Part shown: positions 35,384-45,115 of the stretch, one piece after another
How the letters are laid out: every line of letters starts with the position of its first letter
How positions within the stretch are numbered: the first letter of the stretch is position 1
NCBI RefSeq assembly: GCF_016900355.1
Contig: NZ_JACJKA010000015.1
Coordinates: 2,748 to 66,747 of the forward strand
Length of the DNA: 64,000 bases
From: Bacteroides mediterraneensis
GTDB taxonomy: Bacteria > Bacteroidota > Bacteroidia > Bacteroidales > Bacteroidaceae
Reading direction: 5' to 3'
The notes under the pieces: model-generated
Databases searched by the model: none
The model's input: only the letters and a program-made list of their open reading frames with translations
Told to the model about the DNA's origin: nothing
Program-made: the position numbers and the translations under genes

Positions 35384-35700
35384 AGCCTTGAAGAGAAATA
35401 GGACTGTTGAAAATCAATATCCTAAAACCTTATTTGATTATTTCTCTTTCTCTATAGGATTTCATTTTTTTGATTACAGTTCCAAGCAAAAAGAGGTGTG
35501 AAGTTTATGCTTGTACTTTGTACATTCCATTACTGCTCTTATCATATTCATTTTTTCAGCTTCCTTTTCTTCCATTGTGTAGTTTTTCTGTCCGATGAAA
35601 ACAAAAGTATAAAAAACTTCCGAAAAATAGTTCGTCCCATATTGATTTTTTATTTTTGTGCTCAAATAATAATAGATAATGATTTCTACTAAATAAGATA
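35384..35700. promoter_or_regulatory. Divergent intergenic region between the split effector and the KAP gene
   Basis: AT-rich. On the plus strand TATTTTTG at 35651-35658 is a candidate -7 box for the KAP gene. On the minus strand TACTTTTG (35609-35602) could serve the effector genes. Neither has a good -33 box. A 33-codon minus-strand frame (35575-35474) starts behind the latter but has no other support. Confidence 0.4.
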
Positions 35701-38562
35701 GTGTTTATGAATACATTATACAAATTATCGCAATCTATTGCAAAATCAGTTGTTTTGTGGTTTTTAGGGGTAACATTATTCATCTCATTCTTCATTCTGG
35801 ATGATTTCTGGGAACGATGGATAAACAAAATATGGGTAGATCCAGTCATGAGCAAATTTGATGGGCATGAATGGTGGACAGTCATCTTGTATTCCATGCT
35901 TATATTAGGGTATTACGTTTATATATACAGAAAAAGTGAAAGTATAAACCTTACTAGAATTGTCTGCATTGGGGTGGGTATCTCGCTTTACCTGATTTGT
36001 TTCCTTTCAGGGAAATGGGATTATACATCAATAGTAGAAGGTTACAGATGTACAGCTTGGAGCAATCTGCTGGTTTTTCTTCTTCTCATTGGAGAATTTA
36101 TCTTATGGATACATTGGCTGCTGCGTGACATGAAAAAAAATAATAAAAACGGGGATTCACCAAAATTGGAAATAGAAAAAAGTAGAGAAGTCTCCGATAC
36201 GTATGGGCGTTCTCCATTGGTTGAAACTACATATAATATAATGACAACTTGCTTTTACGGAGAAGGAAGTTTTGCATTGGCCATAACAGGAACTTGGGGA
36301 AGCGGTAAAACCACTTTCATGAATAATTTGAAAGACAAGTATAAAACAAACACTTCCATACTTAGTATCATTGATTTTGAACCTTGGAAAAATGATACTC
36401 CCGATTCTATTGTCAGGACATTTTTTACATCGTTACGCAACGAATTGCAAATCTATATCCCGAACATGTCTTCTGTATTCAATGATTACATTCAAATATT
36501 GCTGGATGAGGAATCCGCCAAACCGTTGAAGATATTGAGCAAATCGTTTCAAAAAATAATTGGCAATCAAAATCCTTATGAAACAATCAGGCGGAAATTG
36601 AGAAATACAAAACATAAGATTGTAGTTTTTGTAGATGATATTGACAGATTGAGTCCGGATGAAATCAAGGAAGTGCTGCGTCTAATCAGAAATACTGCAA
36701 ATTTCCCATATATACAATTTATTGTTGCTTATGATAAGAATTATGTATGCAATGCTTTAAGAAACTCAGGAATTGGTGTTCCTGAGCTTTATTTGGAAAA
36801 ATTCCTTAATGTAGAAATTGCTTTGCCCAAAAGCGAAGAGCGAATTATTTGCCAAGAGTTGAAATCTCGTTTTTCCACAACCATTAATAATATATGGGGA
36901 ATTAACACGGAGGACGAAAAAATCACTCAGATGATATATTATACGCCTAATAATCCAAGTAATAGCATTATGGGTTGCTATTTGCTGCCAAAAGTTTTGC
37001 ATACAATTCGGGATGTGATCCGTTTCCACAATGCGTTTCGTATGATTGCTCAGGTTTATAAGGACCAGAAGATAGAAATGGAGATCGAATTTCAAGATTT
37101 GTTTTACATCGAATTGCTGAGGTACAAATACAATGATTTATATTCTCTCCTTTGCAACAAGCCTTTTGCTCTTTTAGAACTAAATAATGATAAATTTGGA
37201 TTAAAGAATGATGTCAAAACATGTATTGAAAATGCGGCGCATGGCAATGAGCATGTTGATATCATATATGATATTCTGAATTATTTGTTCAGTCTTAGCG
37301 ATGGAGTATATTCCATACACAAACTTCGAAGCTATGACAAATATTTTATGTTCAGACTGGATAAGAAAGTTATGACCGTCCCTGAGTTTATGTCATTGGC
37401 TTCTAAAGATGAACATGAATTTTCAGAGGCTGTACAAAGTTTATACGAAAATAAATATCCGTTAGAATTTCAGAATACAATAGCGGCACTTCTGAACCAG
37501 ATTTCACAGCTGCAAAAAGATGAAAATGGCCAACTATATAGTCCGGTAGATTATCGCATGATATATGGAATATTGTCTAAGTTATGCAAGATAGATTTGC
37601 CGGCAGTAAGGACGGAAGTAAGCGTTGCCATAGCCCCCCATTTGGCCAATCTGCGCTGTATCAATAATCTGCATTTCAAGGCATTGCTGAACCTGTATAA
37701 TTTCATGGACTTTACTTCCGGTAACTATTTTGATACAGAAAATTTCCTGCTATCAATTTTGATACGGGATAATTTGATGTCCAATTTATATCATAAAATA
37801 GGGGATGAAGAACAAAAAATCGTTCATACTTTTTTGTCGGAAACAACAAATCAGAGTAATATGACTTCAGCCTTGTCCAAATTTATTCAAAATATCCAAA
37901 ACAGTAATATTGCCTCCGAACAGTTACTGATAAAACTGCCTGATTTATCTGATATACAAGTACAGTATTTCAAAAATTGTCCTGATAAACTGTCGGAGCT
38001 TGGGTTTCATCTGTTCTATAATTGTCAAGACCATATTGACTTACATACGGGTAAGGTGTTTTTAAGGCAAGAAGCTTTGGATATAATGAAAATTGAAATT
38101 CTGAAATGTCCCGAAAATTATTTCAAAAAATTTATTCGTACAGGGCGTTCCTCTAATCCGGAATTCAATACGGTTTTCCCTGAACCATATTGTTTCTCCA
38201 TATTTGGCAGTTATGAGAATTTTGAAGAATTCTTGAAGGGTTGCAATAGCCAAAGTCAATATGAAACAAGGGTAAAAAATTATTGGGAACTTTATAAAAA
38301 TAACAGTTATCGTCCAATTGAATTTGAAGGTCAAGGGAATGTTCAGGAAAAAATCGACAATAATTTCAAAAAGGAAATCAAACAATTAAAGCAATTGCGT
38401 TATATAAAGGAAGAGATTTCACAAAAAGGATATGTCGAAAAAGACATTAAAGAAATGTTTGAATCCAATGATTTATACATAAGTTTAAGAGAGGAAATTT
38501 ATCAAATGATGTGTAAATTAAATAGTGGATTTACGCAGGCAGGTTCAATTAGGAATGCATAG
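35701..38562 (+). CDS. KAP-family P-loop NTPase with N-terminal membrane helices
   Basis: About 953 residues. The listed start is GTG at 35701; ATG at 35707 is equally possible. Four membrane helices lie near residues 13-34, 56-75, 79-99 and 113-135. The KAP NTPase domain then has Walker A ITGTWGSGKTTF near 195-206, DFEPWKNDTPDS, and Walker B KIVVFVDDIDRLSPDEIKEV near 305. The C-terminal 500 residues are helical and unassigned. KAP NTPases are membrane-linked STAND-like ATPases, found in mobile elements and exclusion or defence settings. It stands alone between T6SS cargo and the ICE backbone, so it may be a defence or entry-exclusion gene. No partner gene is obvious. Confidence 0.85.
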   Translation: MFMNTLYKLSQSIAKSVVLWFLGVTLFISFFILDDFWERWINKIWVDPVMSKFDGHEWWTVILYSMLILGYYVYIYRKSESINLTRIVCIGVGISLYLICFLSGKWDYTSIVEGYRCTAWSNLLVFLLLIGEFILWIHWLLRDMKKNNKNGDSPKLEIEKSREVSDTYGRSPLVETTYNIMTTCFYGEGSFALAITGTWGSGKTTFMNNLKDKYKTNTSILSIIDFEPWKNDTPDSIVRTFFTSLRNELQIYIPNMSSVFNDYIQILLDEESAKPLKILSKSFQKIIGNQNPYETIRRKLRNTKHKIVVFVDDIDRLSPDEIKEVLRLIRNTANFPYIQFIVAYDKNYVCNALRNSGIGVPELYLEKFLNVEIALPKSEERIICQELKSRFSTTINNIWGINTEDEKITQMIYYTPNNPSNSIMGCYLLPKVLHTIRDVIRFHNAFRMIAQVYKDQKIEMEIEFQDLFYIELLRYKYNDLYSLLCNKPFALLELNNDKFGLKNDVKTCIENAAHGNEHVDIIYDILNYLFSLSDGVYSIHKLRSYDKYFMFRLDKKVMTVPEFMSLASKDEHEFSEAVQSLYENKYPLEFQNTIAALLNQISQLQKDENGQLYSPVDYRMIYGILSKLCKIDLPAVRTEVSVAIAPHLANLRCINNLHFKALLNLYNFMDFTSGNYFDTENFLLSILIRDNLMSNLYHKIGDEEQKIVHTFLSETTNQSNMTSALSKFIQNIQNSNIASEQLLIKLPDLSDIQVQYFKNCPDKLSELGFHLFYNCQDHIDLHTGKVFLRQEALDIMKIEILKCPENYFKKFIRTGRSSNPEFNTVFPEPYCFSIFGSYENFEEFLKGCNSQSQYETRVKNYWELYKNNSYRPIEFEGQGNVQEKIDNNFKKEIKQLKQLRYIKEEISQKGYVEKDIKEMFESNDLYISLREEIYQMMCKLNSGFTQAGSIRNA

Positions 38563-38620
38563 AGCATCTGGAGTAATATCAGAATATGGATATCTCCATT
38601 TTCCCCTTCCATCAAAGGTA

Positions 38621-38736
38621 ATTCCGTTTCCGTTTTGCCAGCCGCGTTTCCACCGGTTTTCGTGAGAATTTTCCATAACCGGCTTCGCCGGGAAAATTCT
38701 CACGAAAAAGAACGCGGCGGCAACCGGAAACGGAAT
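38621..38736. repeat. 116-base palindrome with inner GC hairpin
   Basis: The left arm (38621-38674) and right arm (38691-38736) pair over their outer 12 bases (ATTCCGTTTCCG) and inner 17 bases (TTTCGTGAGAATTTTCC), with a partly paired middle. The loop carries a short hairpin (CCGGCTTCGCCGG). The rest of the gap from 38563 to 39174 holds no gene I can support. A -7-like TACTTTTG lies at 39127-39134, ahead of the DUF3945 gene. Confidence 0.8.
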
Positions 38737-39174
38737 TAAGGAATGATTACAGGGGCAAAACTGCGACCGACGCGACGCATGAATGATTCAGGGCAACAGG
38801 CAGCGGCCTGTTTTTAATACCGTTATTCAAGCCAACAGTATTGCTCCAGTTATACATTACTTCCGTTGTTGGGTGTTCGACATTATAAAGTTTACAGGGG
38901 GCTTCCAGCTCCCTCTGCTCTGCATGGCTTGGGCTGTGCATGGTATCTTTCCTTTTTTATTCGTTCCCGTCTGCTTACTTGTTTTCTTGCTTCATCCGCA
39001 TGAGCTTTCCACTCAATTTTTTCCCTTTTTCGGGTCTGTTTCATACTCTTTCCTGACACTTGATGACACCTGATGTCATGTAATGACACTTCATTGAAAA
39101 TCAAACGATTATTCAAATTATGTTCCTACTTTTGACGTGTCAAAACAAACCGTTAACACATAAAAACGACACGT

Positions 39175-41037
39175 ATGACACAGAAAAGAGAAATGGAAAA
39201 AGAAACAAGAACAAAGCGTGCCCGTAAAGTTGCCGCCAAACCGGCAGCAGAGTCCGCGCCCTATGTGGAGCAAATCAGCGAACTGCTGATGGTCCACAAT
39301 AAGAATGACCCGAAGGCCGGCGTTCAGACTGTCAGCGAGGCAGATGAAAAAGGCAACTGCAAGACTGTGCCTGCTGATGAACAGCATGAGAACGAGTTCC
39401 TGAAGTTCGACAAGAATTCGAGCATACTCGAAAATTTCATTAAGAATTTCTGGAGCCAGTTCCGTGAGCCGACCCACTTCCGCCTGATCCGCCTGACTTT
39501 TCAGGACTATAAACGGAATAAGCAGGCCATAAAGGATCTGGCGGAAGGGAAACAGACGGATGCGGTGAAAGAGTTCCTCAAACACTACGAAGTCCGTCCG
39601 AAAAAACAAAAGGAGGAACAAAACAAGAATCTAAAACAAGATGCGACAATGGCAAAGAAACAGACAGTAAACGAACAGCCGACGGCACCCCAGTATGCCG
39701 AACAGCACACCGAAGTACAACAGGCTGCGCAACAGCAGGCGCAGCAGCCCGTACAGGAAGAACAGCCGCAAGGACCGTCCTACCGGTATAACGAGAACAT
39801 GATAGACTGGGAAGGGCTGAAAAATATCGGGGTGTCCAAAGAAATGCTGGAACGTATGGGAGTGCTTGACGGCATGCTCAAGGGGTACAAGACCAACAAG
39901 CTGGTGCAGCTCTCGCTGAATCTCGACGGCCTGGCGACCGTCCGCATGGATGCCCGCCTTTCCTTCATGAGCAACTCGAACGGCGAGGTAACGCTGGGCA
40001 TTCACGGCATCCGCAAGGAACCGGAACTGGAACGCCCTTATTTCGGGCATATCTTTACGGAAGAGGACAAGAAGAACCTGCGTGAGTCGGGCAACCTGGG
40101 CCGTGTGGTAAATCTGGACTTCCGGAACAATGGCAATGCCGAACCCTGCCTGGTCTCGCTGGACAAGGTGACGAACGAACTGGTAGCGGTACGTCAGGAG
40201 CATGTGTTCATTCCGGATGAAATCAAGGGTGTGAAACTGGAACCTGCCGAGATTGCCCGACTGAAAAACGGGGAGGCCGTCTATGTGGACGGCATGACGT
40301 CCAAAAACGGCAAGGAGTTCAACGCCACCATCCAGTACAGCGCGGAACGCAGGGGCATCGAATATATTTTCCCGAAAGACCAGGTGTTCAACCAACAGAC
40401 ATTGGGAGGCGTCAAACTCTCGCCCGAACAGCTCAAGATGCTCAGCGAAGGGCATACCATCCTGGTGGAGGATATGAAACGCAGCAACGGAACCACATTC
40501 TCGTCCTTTGTGACACAGGACCCGGCAACCAACCAGCTGAAATATACGCGCCACAATCCGGAAACGGGTGAAATTTACATCCCGAAAGAAATCAACGAAG
40601 TCCGTCTGACACCGGAAGACAGGGAGGCGCTACGCAAAGGGCAGCCCGTTTTCCTGGAGAACATGATTTCACGTGACGGCAGGGAGTTTTCCTCTTTTGT
40701 GCGCCTGAACATGAACAACGGGTATCCGCAGTATTCACGCACGCCGGACGGATTCAACGAGCAGCAGGAAGCCAGGATTCCTGCGGAAGTCTACGGCAAA
40801 GTGCTTTCGGCCAAGGAACGGGCGGACCTGCAGGACGGAAAGGCGGTGCTTCTTTCCGGCCTGAAAGGGAAAAACGGAAAGGAGTTTTCCTCTTACGCCA
40901 AAGTCAATCCGAGCACCGGCATCCTGAATTTCTACCAGGAAAATCCGAACCGGAAACGTAATATCTCACGAAACACGGCACAGGCTGAAACCGATCAGTC
41001 CCAACAACAGAAACGCAGTGCAAGACAGGCGGTCTGA
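39175..41037 (+). CDS. DUF4099/DUF3945 ICE protein
   Basis: A 620-residue protein typical of Bacteroidales conjugative elements, function unknown. Residues 1-150 are basic with helical segments; 155-195 is a Gln/Pro/Glu linker. A DUF4099-like unit follows near 205-270 (MIDWEGLKNIGVSKEMLERM). At least four DUF3945-type repeats come after it, each built as LxpeexxxLxxGxxVxlxxmxxxxGkeFxxxxxxn. The tail is basic and Gln-rich. It is the first gene of a plus-strand run with a paralogue fragment and topB, which suggests a role in DNA processing or transfer. Its G+C content is higher than that of the T6SS genes. Confidence 0.82.
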   Translation: MTQKREMEKETRTKRARKVAAKPAAESAPYVEQISELLMVHNKNDPKAGVQTVSEADEKGNCKTVPADEQHENEFLKFDKNSSILENFIKNFWSQFREPTHFRLIRLTFQDYKRNKQAIKDLAEGKQTDAVKEFLKHYEVRPKKQKEEQNKNLKQDATMAKKQTVNEQPTAPQYAEQHTEVQQAAQQQAQQPVQEEQPQGPSYRYNENMIDWEGLKNIGVSKEMLERMGVLDGMLKGYKTNKLVQLSLNLDGLATVRMDARLSFMSNSNGEVTLGIHGIRKEPELERPYFGHIFTEEDKKNLRESGNLGRVVNLDFRNNGNAEPCLVSLDKVTNELVAVRQEHVFIPDEIKGVKLEPAEIARLKNGEAVYVDGMTSKNGKEFNATIQYSAERRGIEYIFPKDQVFNQQTLGGVKLSPEQLKMLSEGHTILVEDMKRSNGTTFSSFVTQDPATNQLKYTRHNPETGEIYIPKEINEVRLTPEDREALRKGQPVFLENMISRDGREFSSFVRLNMNNGYPQYSRTPDGFNEQQEARIPAEVYGKVLSAKERADLQDGKAVLLSGLKGKNGKEFSSYAKVNPSTGILNFYQENPNRKRNISRNTAQAETDQSQQQKRSARQAV

Positions 41038-41080
41038 CAGAAACATCATTCATTCACGAACCCTTCTAAACAAGAACAAT

Positions 41081-41353
41081 ATGGGAAAGAAAAGCAACTA
41101 TATTTTTTCAGAAACCGACATGGACTGGACACGGCTTCAGTCTTTAGGAATCAGCAGGCAGCAATTGGAAGACAGCGGCAATCTTGATTCACTCCTTTCC
41201 GGAGAGGAGACAGCCGTCCTGTCCGTTCATTTGAGAACAACCGTTATCGACCTGACAATGGATGCTACCATCCGCCTCGTGCGCAGTACGGAGGGAAATG
41301 CGCTCATGGAAATCAACGGGGTCAGCCCTGATAACGGATCTTTTGAAGAATAA
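41081..41353 (+). CDS. Stand-alone DUF4099-like protein
   Basis: 90 residues from the ATG at 41081 (MGKKSNYIFSETDMDWTRLQ); the open frame begins at 41018 inside the previous gene. The body matches the DUF4099 unit of the upstream protein: DWTRLQSLGISRQQLEDSGN against DWEGLKNIGVSKEMLERMGV, then a similar strand pattern ending in EINGV. It is therefore a single-domain paralogue, probably by partial duplication. It sits between the DUF3945 gene and topB in the same orientation. Confidence 0.7.
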   Translation: MGKKSNYIFSETDMDWTRLQSLGISRQQLEDSGNLDSLLSGEETAVLSVHLRTTVIDLTMDATIRLVRSTEGNALMEINGVSPDNGSFEE

Positions 41354-41412
41354 CGATGGTCAAACCCGTTTCCCCGTGCTTCTGGCATGGGGAAACACCA
41401 ATAACAAATAAA

Positions 41413-43215
41413 ATGGAACATACACTCATACTGACAGACAAGCCCGAAGTGGGTAAGACAATAGCAAGAATCATAGGCGCGGACAAGCGCGGGAACGGAT
41501 ACATGGCAGGCGGCGGCTACATAGTGACCTGGACCTTCGGAAACATGCTTTCCCTGGCTATGCCGAAAGATTATGGCAAAGCACGTGTGGAGCGGAAAGA
41601 CTTTCCGCTGGTGCCCCGGCCTTTCCAACTGATGGTCAAGCATGTCCGTACGGACAGCGGCTGGATTCCCGACATCAATGCGGTCAAACAGCTCAAGGTC
41701 ATCGAGAAACTGTTACCGGAATGTTCCCGCATCATTGCCGCCACGGATGCATCACGCGAAGGTGAACTGCTGTTCCGGCAGCTTTACCGGTATTTGGGAT
41801 GTAGCCAGCCGGTACTTCGTCTCTGGATTTCCTCGCTCACGGAGCAGGCAGTGCGTGAAGGCATGAACCGTATGCAGCCGTTGGAGATGTACGACGGCCT
41901 GTTCCGGGCGGGCGACAGCCGGGCAAAGGCAGACTGGCTGCTGGGCATGAACGCGAGCTATGCGCTTTGCCGGGCGACAGGGTTGGGCAACCATTCCCTA
42001 GGACGGGTGCAGACTCCCGTATTGGCCGCAATCAGCGGACGTTACCGGGATCGGGAGAACCACATCGCCTCAGACTGCTGGCACATTTATGTCAGTACCG
42101 CCAAGGAGGGCATTCCGTTCAAGTTACGCAGCGTGGACACATTTCACGACCGGGGCCGTGCCGAAGAGTTCCATCGCGACTGCAGCCATGCCGAAGGTCT
42201 CCGCATCACAACCGTCACCCGGTGGGTCAAGGAACTTCCCCCGCCTGCGTTGTATAATTTGGGTGAACTGCAGAAGGATGCCAGCCGGCATTATGGTCTT
42301 ACAGTCTGCGAGGTGCATGACATTGCACAGAGCCTGTATGAGAAAAAGCTCATCTCTTATCCTCGCACATCCTGCCGTACCTTGCCGCCTGACGTTTCCG
42401 CCATGCTGCCGGACATTATGGGGAAGATGCTGGCGTGGGACGGATTGCGGGCTTATGTGCGGGAAACGGGCATCGACCCTACGTGCCTGCCGGAACATGT
42501 TGTCGGAGGTGACAGCGCCGCCCATCCGGCCATCATCGCTACGGGACTGTGTCCCGGAAAGCAGGAACTTGACCGGCGCGAGATGCAGGTCTACCTGCTT
42601 GTGGTCGGACGGATGCTCGAAGCCTTCATGCCTCCCTGCAAGGTGGAGTGTACCACAGTGGATGCCGTATGTGCGGCGCTCCGTTTCCGCGCAGACACTT
42701 TCCGGATAGTGGAGCAAGGGTGGCAAGGCATATTCGGTCGGAAGGGCGACATTGCCCCGGAGAGTGCCTGTTTCTTGACCATGCCCGATATTTTCGCCGG
42801 TGAGACACTGCCGGTTCCGGCATGCAGCCTGGTACGCCGTTGCGGTTTGCCGCCATCGCCCTATACCGACGCACAGCTGGTGGAATATATGGAAAAGACC
42901 GGGCTGGGTACGTCATCCACCCGTGCAGCCATTCTCCGCACGTTGCTTGACCGCAAATACATCCGTTATTCGGGCAAATACATCATCCCCACACGCAAAG
43001 GGTTGTATATCTACGAGACGGTGCGTGGCATGAAGATTGCCGACCCGTCCCTCACCTCCGGCTGGGAAGCGCAATTGGAGGACATGGAACAAGGCAACCT
43101 CTCTCAGGAAGCATTTCTGGAAGATGTATCCAGGCTGGCGGGCGAGGTGACGGACGAGATATTCCGTCTGTGCGGTTCCAAGGGGAGAGGCGTCCAAGAA
43201 GATGGCGCCCAATAA
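41413..43215 (+). CDS. topB: DNA topoisomerase III (type IA), ICE-encoded
   Basis: 600 residues from the ATG at 41413 (MEHTLILTDKPEVGKTIARI); 19 in-frame codons upstream are probably not translated. The Toprim domain has the start LILTDKPEVGKTIA and ATDASREGELLFRQL, where the common DxD is DAS. The catalytic tyrosine lies in KLISYPRTSCRTLP. The C-terminal domain has TGLGTSSTRAAILRTLLDRK. Type IA topoisomerases of this group are common on Bacteroides ICEs and resolve DNA during transfer or replication. A terminator follows at 43264. Confidence 0.92.
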   Translation: MEHTLILTDKPEVGKTIARIIGADKRGNGYMAGGGYIVTWTFGNMLSLAMPKDYGKARVERKDFPLVPRPFQLMVKHVRTDSGWIPDINAVKQLKVIEKLLPECSRIIAATDASREGELLFRQLYRYLGCSQPVLRLWISSLTEQAVREGMNRMQPLEMYDGLFRAGDSRAKADWLLGMNASYALCRATGLGNHSLGRVQTPVLAAISGRYRDRENHIASDCWHIYVSTAKEGIPFKLRSVDTFHDRGRAEEFHRDCSHAEGLRITTVTRWVKELPPPALYNLGELQKDASRHYGLTVCEVHDIAQSLYEKKLISYPRTSCRTLPPDVSAMLPDIMGKMLAWDGLRAYVRETGIDPTCLPEHVVGGDSAAHPAIIATGLCPGKQELDRREMQVYLLVVGRMLEAFMPPCKVECTTVDAVCAALRFRADTFRIVEQGWQGIFGRKGDIAPESACFLTMPDIFAGETLPVPACSLVRRCGLPPSPYTDAQLVEYMEKTGLGTSSTRAAILRTLLDRKYIRYSGKYIIPTRKGLYIYETVRGMKIADPSLTSGWEAQLEDMEQGNLSQEAFLEDVSRLAGEVTDEIFRLCGSKGRGVQEDGAQ

Positions 43216-43263
43216 ATTTCCAGGCATCTGGTGGTGCAAAACCCTATAAATGGTATGGACAGA

Positions 43264-43292
43264 AATGCAGGCCGTAAGGTCTGCATTTTTTA
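43264..43292 (+). terminator. Intrinsic terminator after topB
   Basis: AATGCAGGCC, loop GTAA, GGTCTGCATT with one mismatch, followed by six T (43286-43291). It ends the DUF3945-topB run. Confidence 0.75.
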
Positions 43293-43334
43293 TTTGGGTG
43301 AAAATATTTTTCCGTTTTACGCAGCAAAGGTAGC

Positions 43335-43452
43335 GGATTGCTTTTTCCTGCACAAGGCGAGCCCCCTTGGGGCTTGGTTGGCTGGGAAAAAATCATCCTC
43401 GCTTCGCTGCGGTATTTTTTCCCGCCAAGCCTTGTGCAGGAAAAAGCAATCC
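43335..43452. repeat. 118-base palindrome with nested inner stem
   Basis: The arms 43335-43357 and 43430-43452 are perfect reverse complements over 23 bases (core CTTTTTCCTGCACAAGG). Inside, GGGAAAAAAT and ATTTTTTCCC form a second stem around a GC-rich tip. It fills much of the 304-base gap between topB and the next small gene; the gap holds no other gene. Confidence 0.8.
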
Positions 43453-43519
43453 ACTACCTCGCCTTTGTAAAATCGGGAAAACATACCCCGATGGGGTCAT
43501 TCACTTAAAATGAAAAGAT

Positions 43520-43732
43520 ATGAAAATCAGAATTATCAAATGCATCGGCAGGACGGTCATGGTGCTGTGCCTGTTCATCGGTACATTTCTCCTGCTGAAA
43601 AGCGGGATTGTATCCGCAAAGCTTCTCGTAGCCATCCTGTTGGCTGGAAAAATCATTTCGTTGGCATTTCGTGTCATACGTTTCTTCTTCAAGACAGTCG
43701 TATGGCTGGTATTATTCGGAATATTATTGTAA
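43520..43732 (+). CDS. Small two-TM protein
   Basis: A 70-residue, very hydrophobic and basic protein (MKIRIIKCIGRTVMVLCLFI, then LLVAILLAGKIISLAF and FFKTVVWLVLFGILL). It has two or three short membrane helices and no recognised family. Another frame from 43510 overlaps it, but this one has the sensible hydrophobic pattern. It precedes the PRTRC genes and may be part of that transcript. Confidence 0.5.
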   Translation: MKIRIIKCIGRTVMVLCLFIGTFLLLKSGIVSAKLLVAILLAGKIISLAFRVIRFFFKTVVWLVLFGILL

Positions 43733-43751
43733 CTGTTAAAACCGAGAACAC

Positions 43752-43964
43752 ATGAAGACAATAACAACTGCCCCTTCTGCACCCGCCACGCCCGTTGCAT
43801 GGCCGACACCGTGTGGCCCGTCACGACCCGTAAAGCGGCGTTTTCCGGACACGGCAGACGAACCGCGTACCATAGGATATTACCTGGAACCGTTACTGGA
43901 TATCGCTTCACGACCGGACAGGGCTGAACTGCTGAAACTTTTCATGCAGGAAGTCATAGAATAA
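43752..43964 (+). CDS. Small hypothetical protein ahead of PRTRC E
   Basis: A 70-residue protein with a Pro/Ala/Thr-rich N-terminal half and a helical end (TIGYYLEPLLDIASRPDRAE and LLKLFMQEVIE). No family is recognised. It lies 19 bases after the small membrane protein and 31 bases before the PRTRC E gene, so it is probably co-transcribed. Confidence 0.5.
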   Translation: MKTITTAPSAPATPVAWPTPCGPSRPVKRRFPDTADEPRTIGYYLEPLLDIASRPDRAELLKLFMQEVIE

Positions 43965-43995
43965 GCCAATCAATAACCATCTAAATTTTATAATT

Positions 43996-45069
43996 ATGTT
44001 TTTTGAACAGATTTACCAACTGATCAGCACAGGCACCGACCTGAGCATCAACATCCGCAGGATGAATGACAAATTGAATGTGGCAGTTATGCCCCGGAAC
44101 AATGCCTTGAAAGAAGAAAAGCAGCAACACATGGTGCCTCTCGTCCTCAGCGGGACACCAGAAGAACTGGACCGGGAGTTCCTGCAGGCTGTCATGGCAC
44201 CGGTAAAGAAGGCGCTCGGCATCCTGACAAACCTGGAAGCCTTCGAAAAGGCGGCAGAAAAGACCGCTTCACAGGCCAAACCGGGAAAAACTGTCGAAAA
44301 AGAGTCCAAAGAAGCCCGTGAAAAACGGGAGAAAATGGAAAAACTGATGAAGAAAGCGGACGATGCGGCTGCGGCAAGCAGGTTTTCCGAAGCGCAGACC
44401 TGGTTAAAGCAGGCACGCCTGCTCGCCACGGCTGATAAACAGAAAGAAATTGACGCCAAGATACAGGAGATTCAGCGCAAAGCGAATGCCGGAAGTCTCT
44501 TCGGAGGGCAGGAAGTCGTACCTGAACCATCCGCACAGCAACCGGTCGCGCCCACCGCTCCGGCACAACAAGTGTCTGCGCAGGCCCATCCGGTCAATGG
44601 CAATCCCGTACAAAGGACTGATGCCGGACCGATGCCGTTTCACGGAGCGGGCAGAAATGCCGCTGTTCCACCGGCACCGGCCGCGCAAACCACGTCTCCA
44701 CAGCTGGAATACGGATGGGGAGCGCCGTACGGACAACAACCGCCGACAATGCCGCCACAAGGCTTTGCACCTAACGGACAACCATACCCGCCTTATGGGC
44801 AGGCATATCCTCCGTATCCAGGAACCTATCCGTATATGCAGGCACAGCCGTCTGCTCCCGTACAGACCCCGCCGAACCGTCCGGCTAGTAAAACCCCGGA
44901 TTTTCAACCCCATCCACAGGAGTCGGCAGCCCCTTACAGTTTTGACAAGGAAGATGAGGAGGACCGTGAACTGCTCCGCGAAAACCCTTATGCTGAATAC
45001 CCGGACTTTCCGGAAGAAAACCGCATGAAAGACGAGGCGCAGCAGGAATTGGAACTGGTATGCTGTTAA
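43996..45069 (+). CDS. PRTRC system protein E
   Basis: A 357-residue protein. Residues 1-90 match PRTRC E (MFFEQIYQLISTGTDLSINI and HMVPLVLSGTPEELDREFLQ). A Lys/Glu/Ala coiled region (about 95-155) follows, and then a long Pro/Gln/Tyr-rich low-complexity part (about 160-320) with repeated PPYGQ/YPPYP motifs. The tail is acidic. PRTRC (ParB-related, ThiF-related cassette) genes travel on plasmids and ICEs, and their function is unknown. It is followed by PRTRC C, F, B and ThiF in this window; a ParB-type member was not seen. Confidence 0.82.
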   Translation: MFFEQIYQLISTGTDLSINIRRMNDKLNVAVMPRNNALKEEKQQHMVPLVLSGTPEELDREFLQAVMAPVKKALGILTNLEAFEKAAEKTASQAKPGKTVEKESKEAREKREKMEKLMKKADDAAAASRFSEAQTWLKQARLLATADKQKEIDAKIQEIQRKANAGSLFGGQEVVPEPSAQQPVAPTAPAQQVSAQAHPVNGNPVQRTDAGPMPFHGAGRNAAVPPAPAAQTTSPQLEYGWGAPYGQQPPTMPPQGFAPNGQPYPPYGQAYPPYPGTYPYMQAQPSAPVQTPPNRPASKTPDFQPHPQESAAPYSFDKEDEEDRELLRENPYAEYPDFPEENRMKDEAQQELELVCC

Positions 45070-45115
45070 ATGCTTAAAAATGAACTGATAACAATAAGGT
45101 TTCAAATATACTGAA

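Noticed and set aside
35474-35575. 33-codon minus-strand frame behind a -7-like box
   Set aside because: Too short, no second line of support; mentioned only in the intergenic entry.
38563-39174. Small minus-strand frames between the KAP and DUF3945 genes
   Set aside because: They overlap the palindrome or promoter region and show no domain or compositional support.
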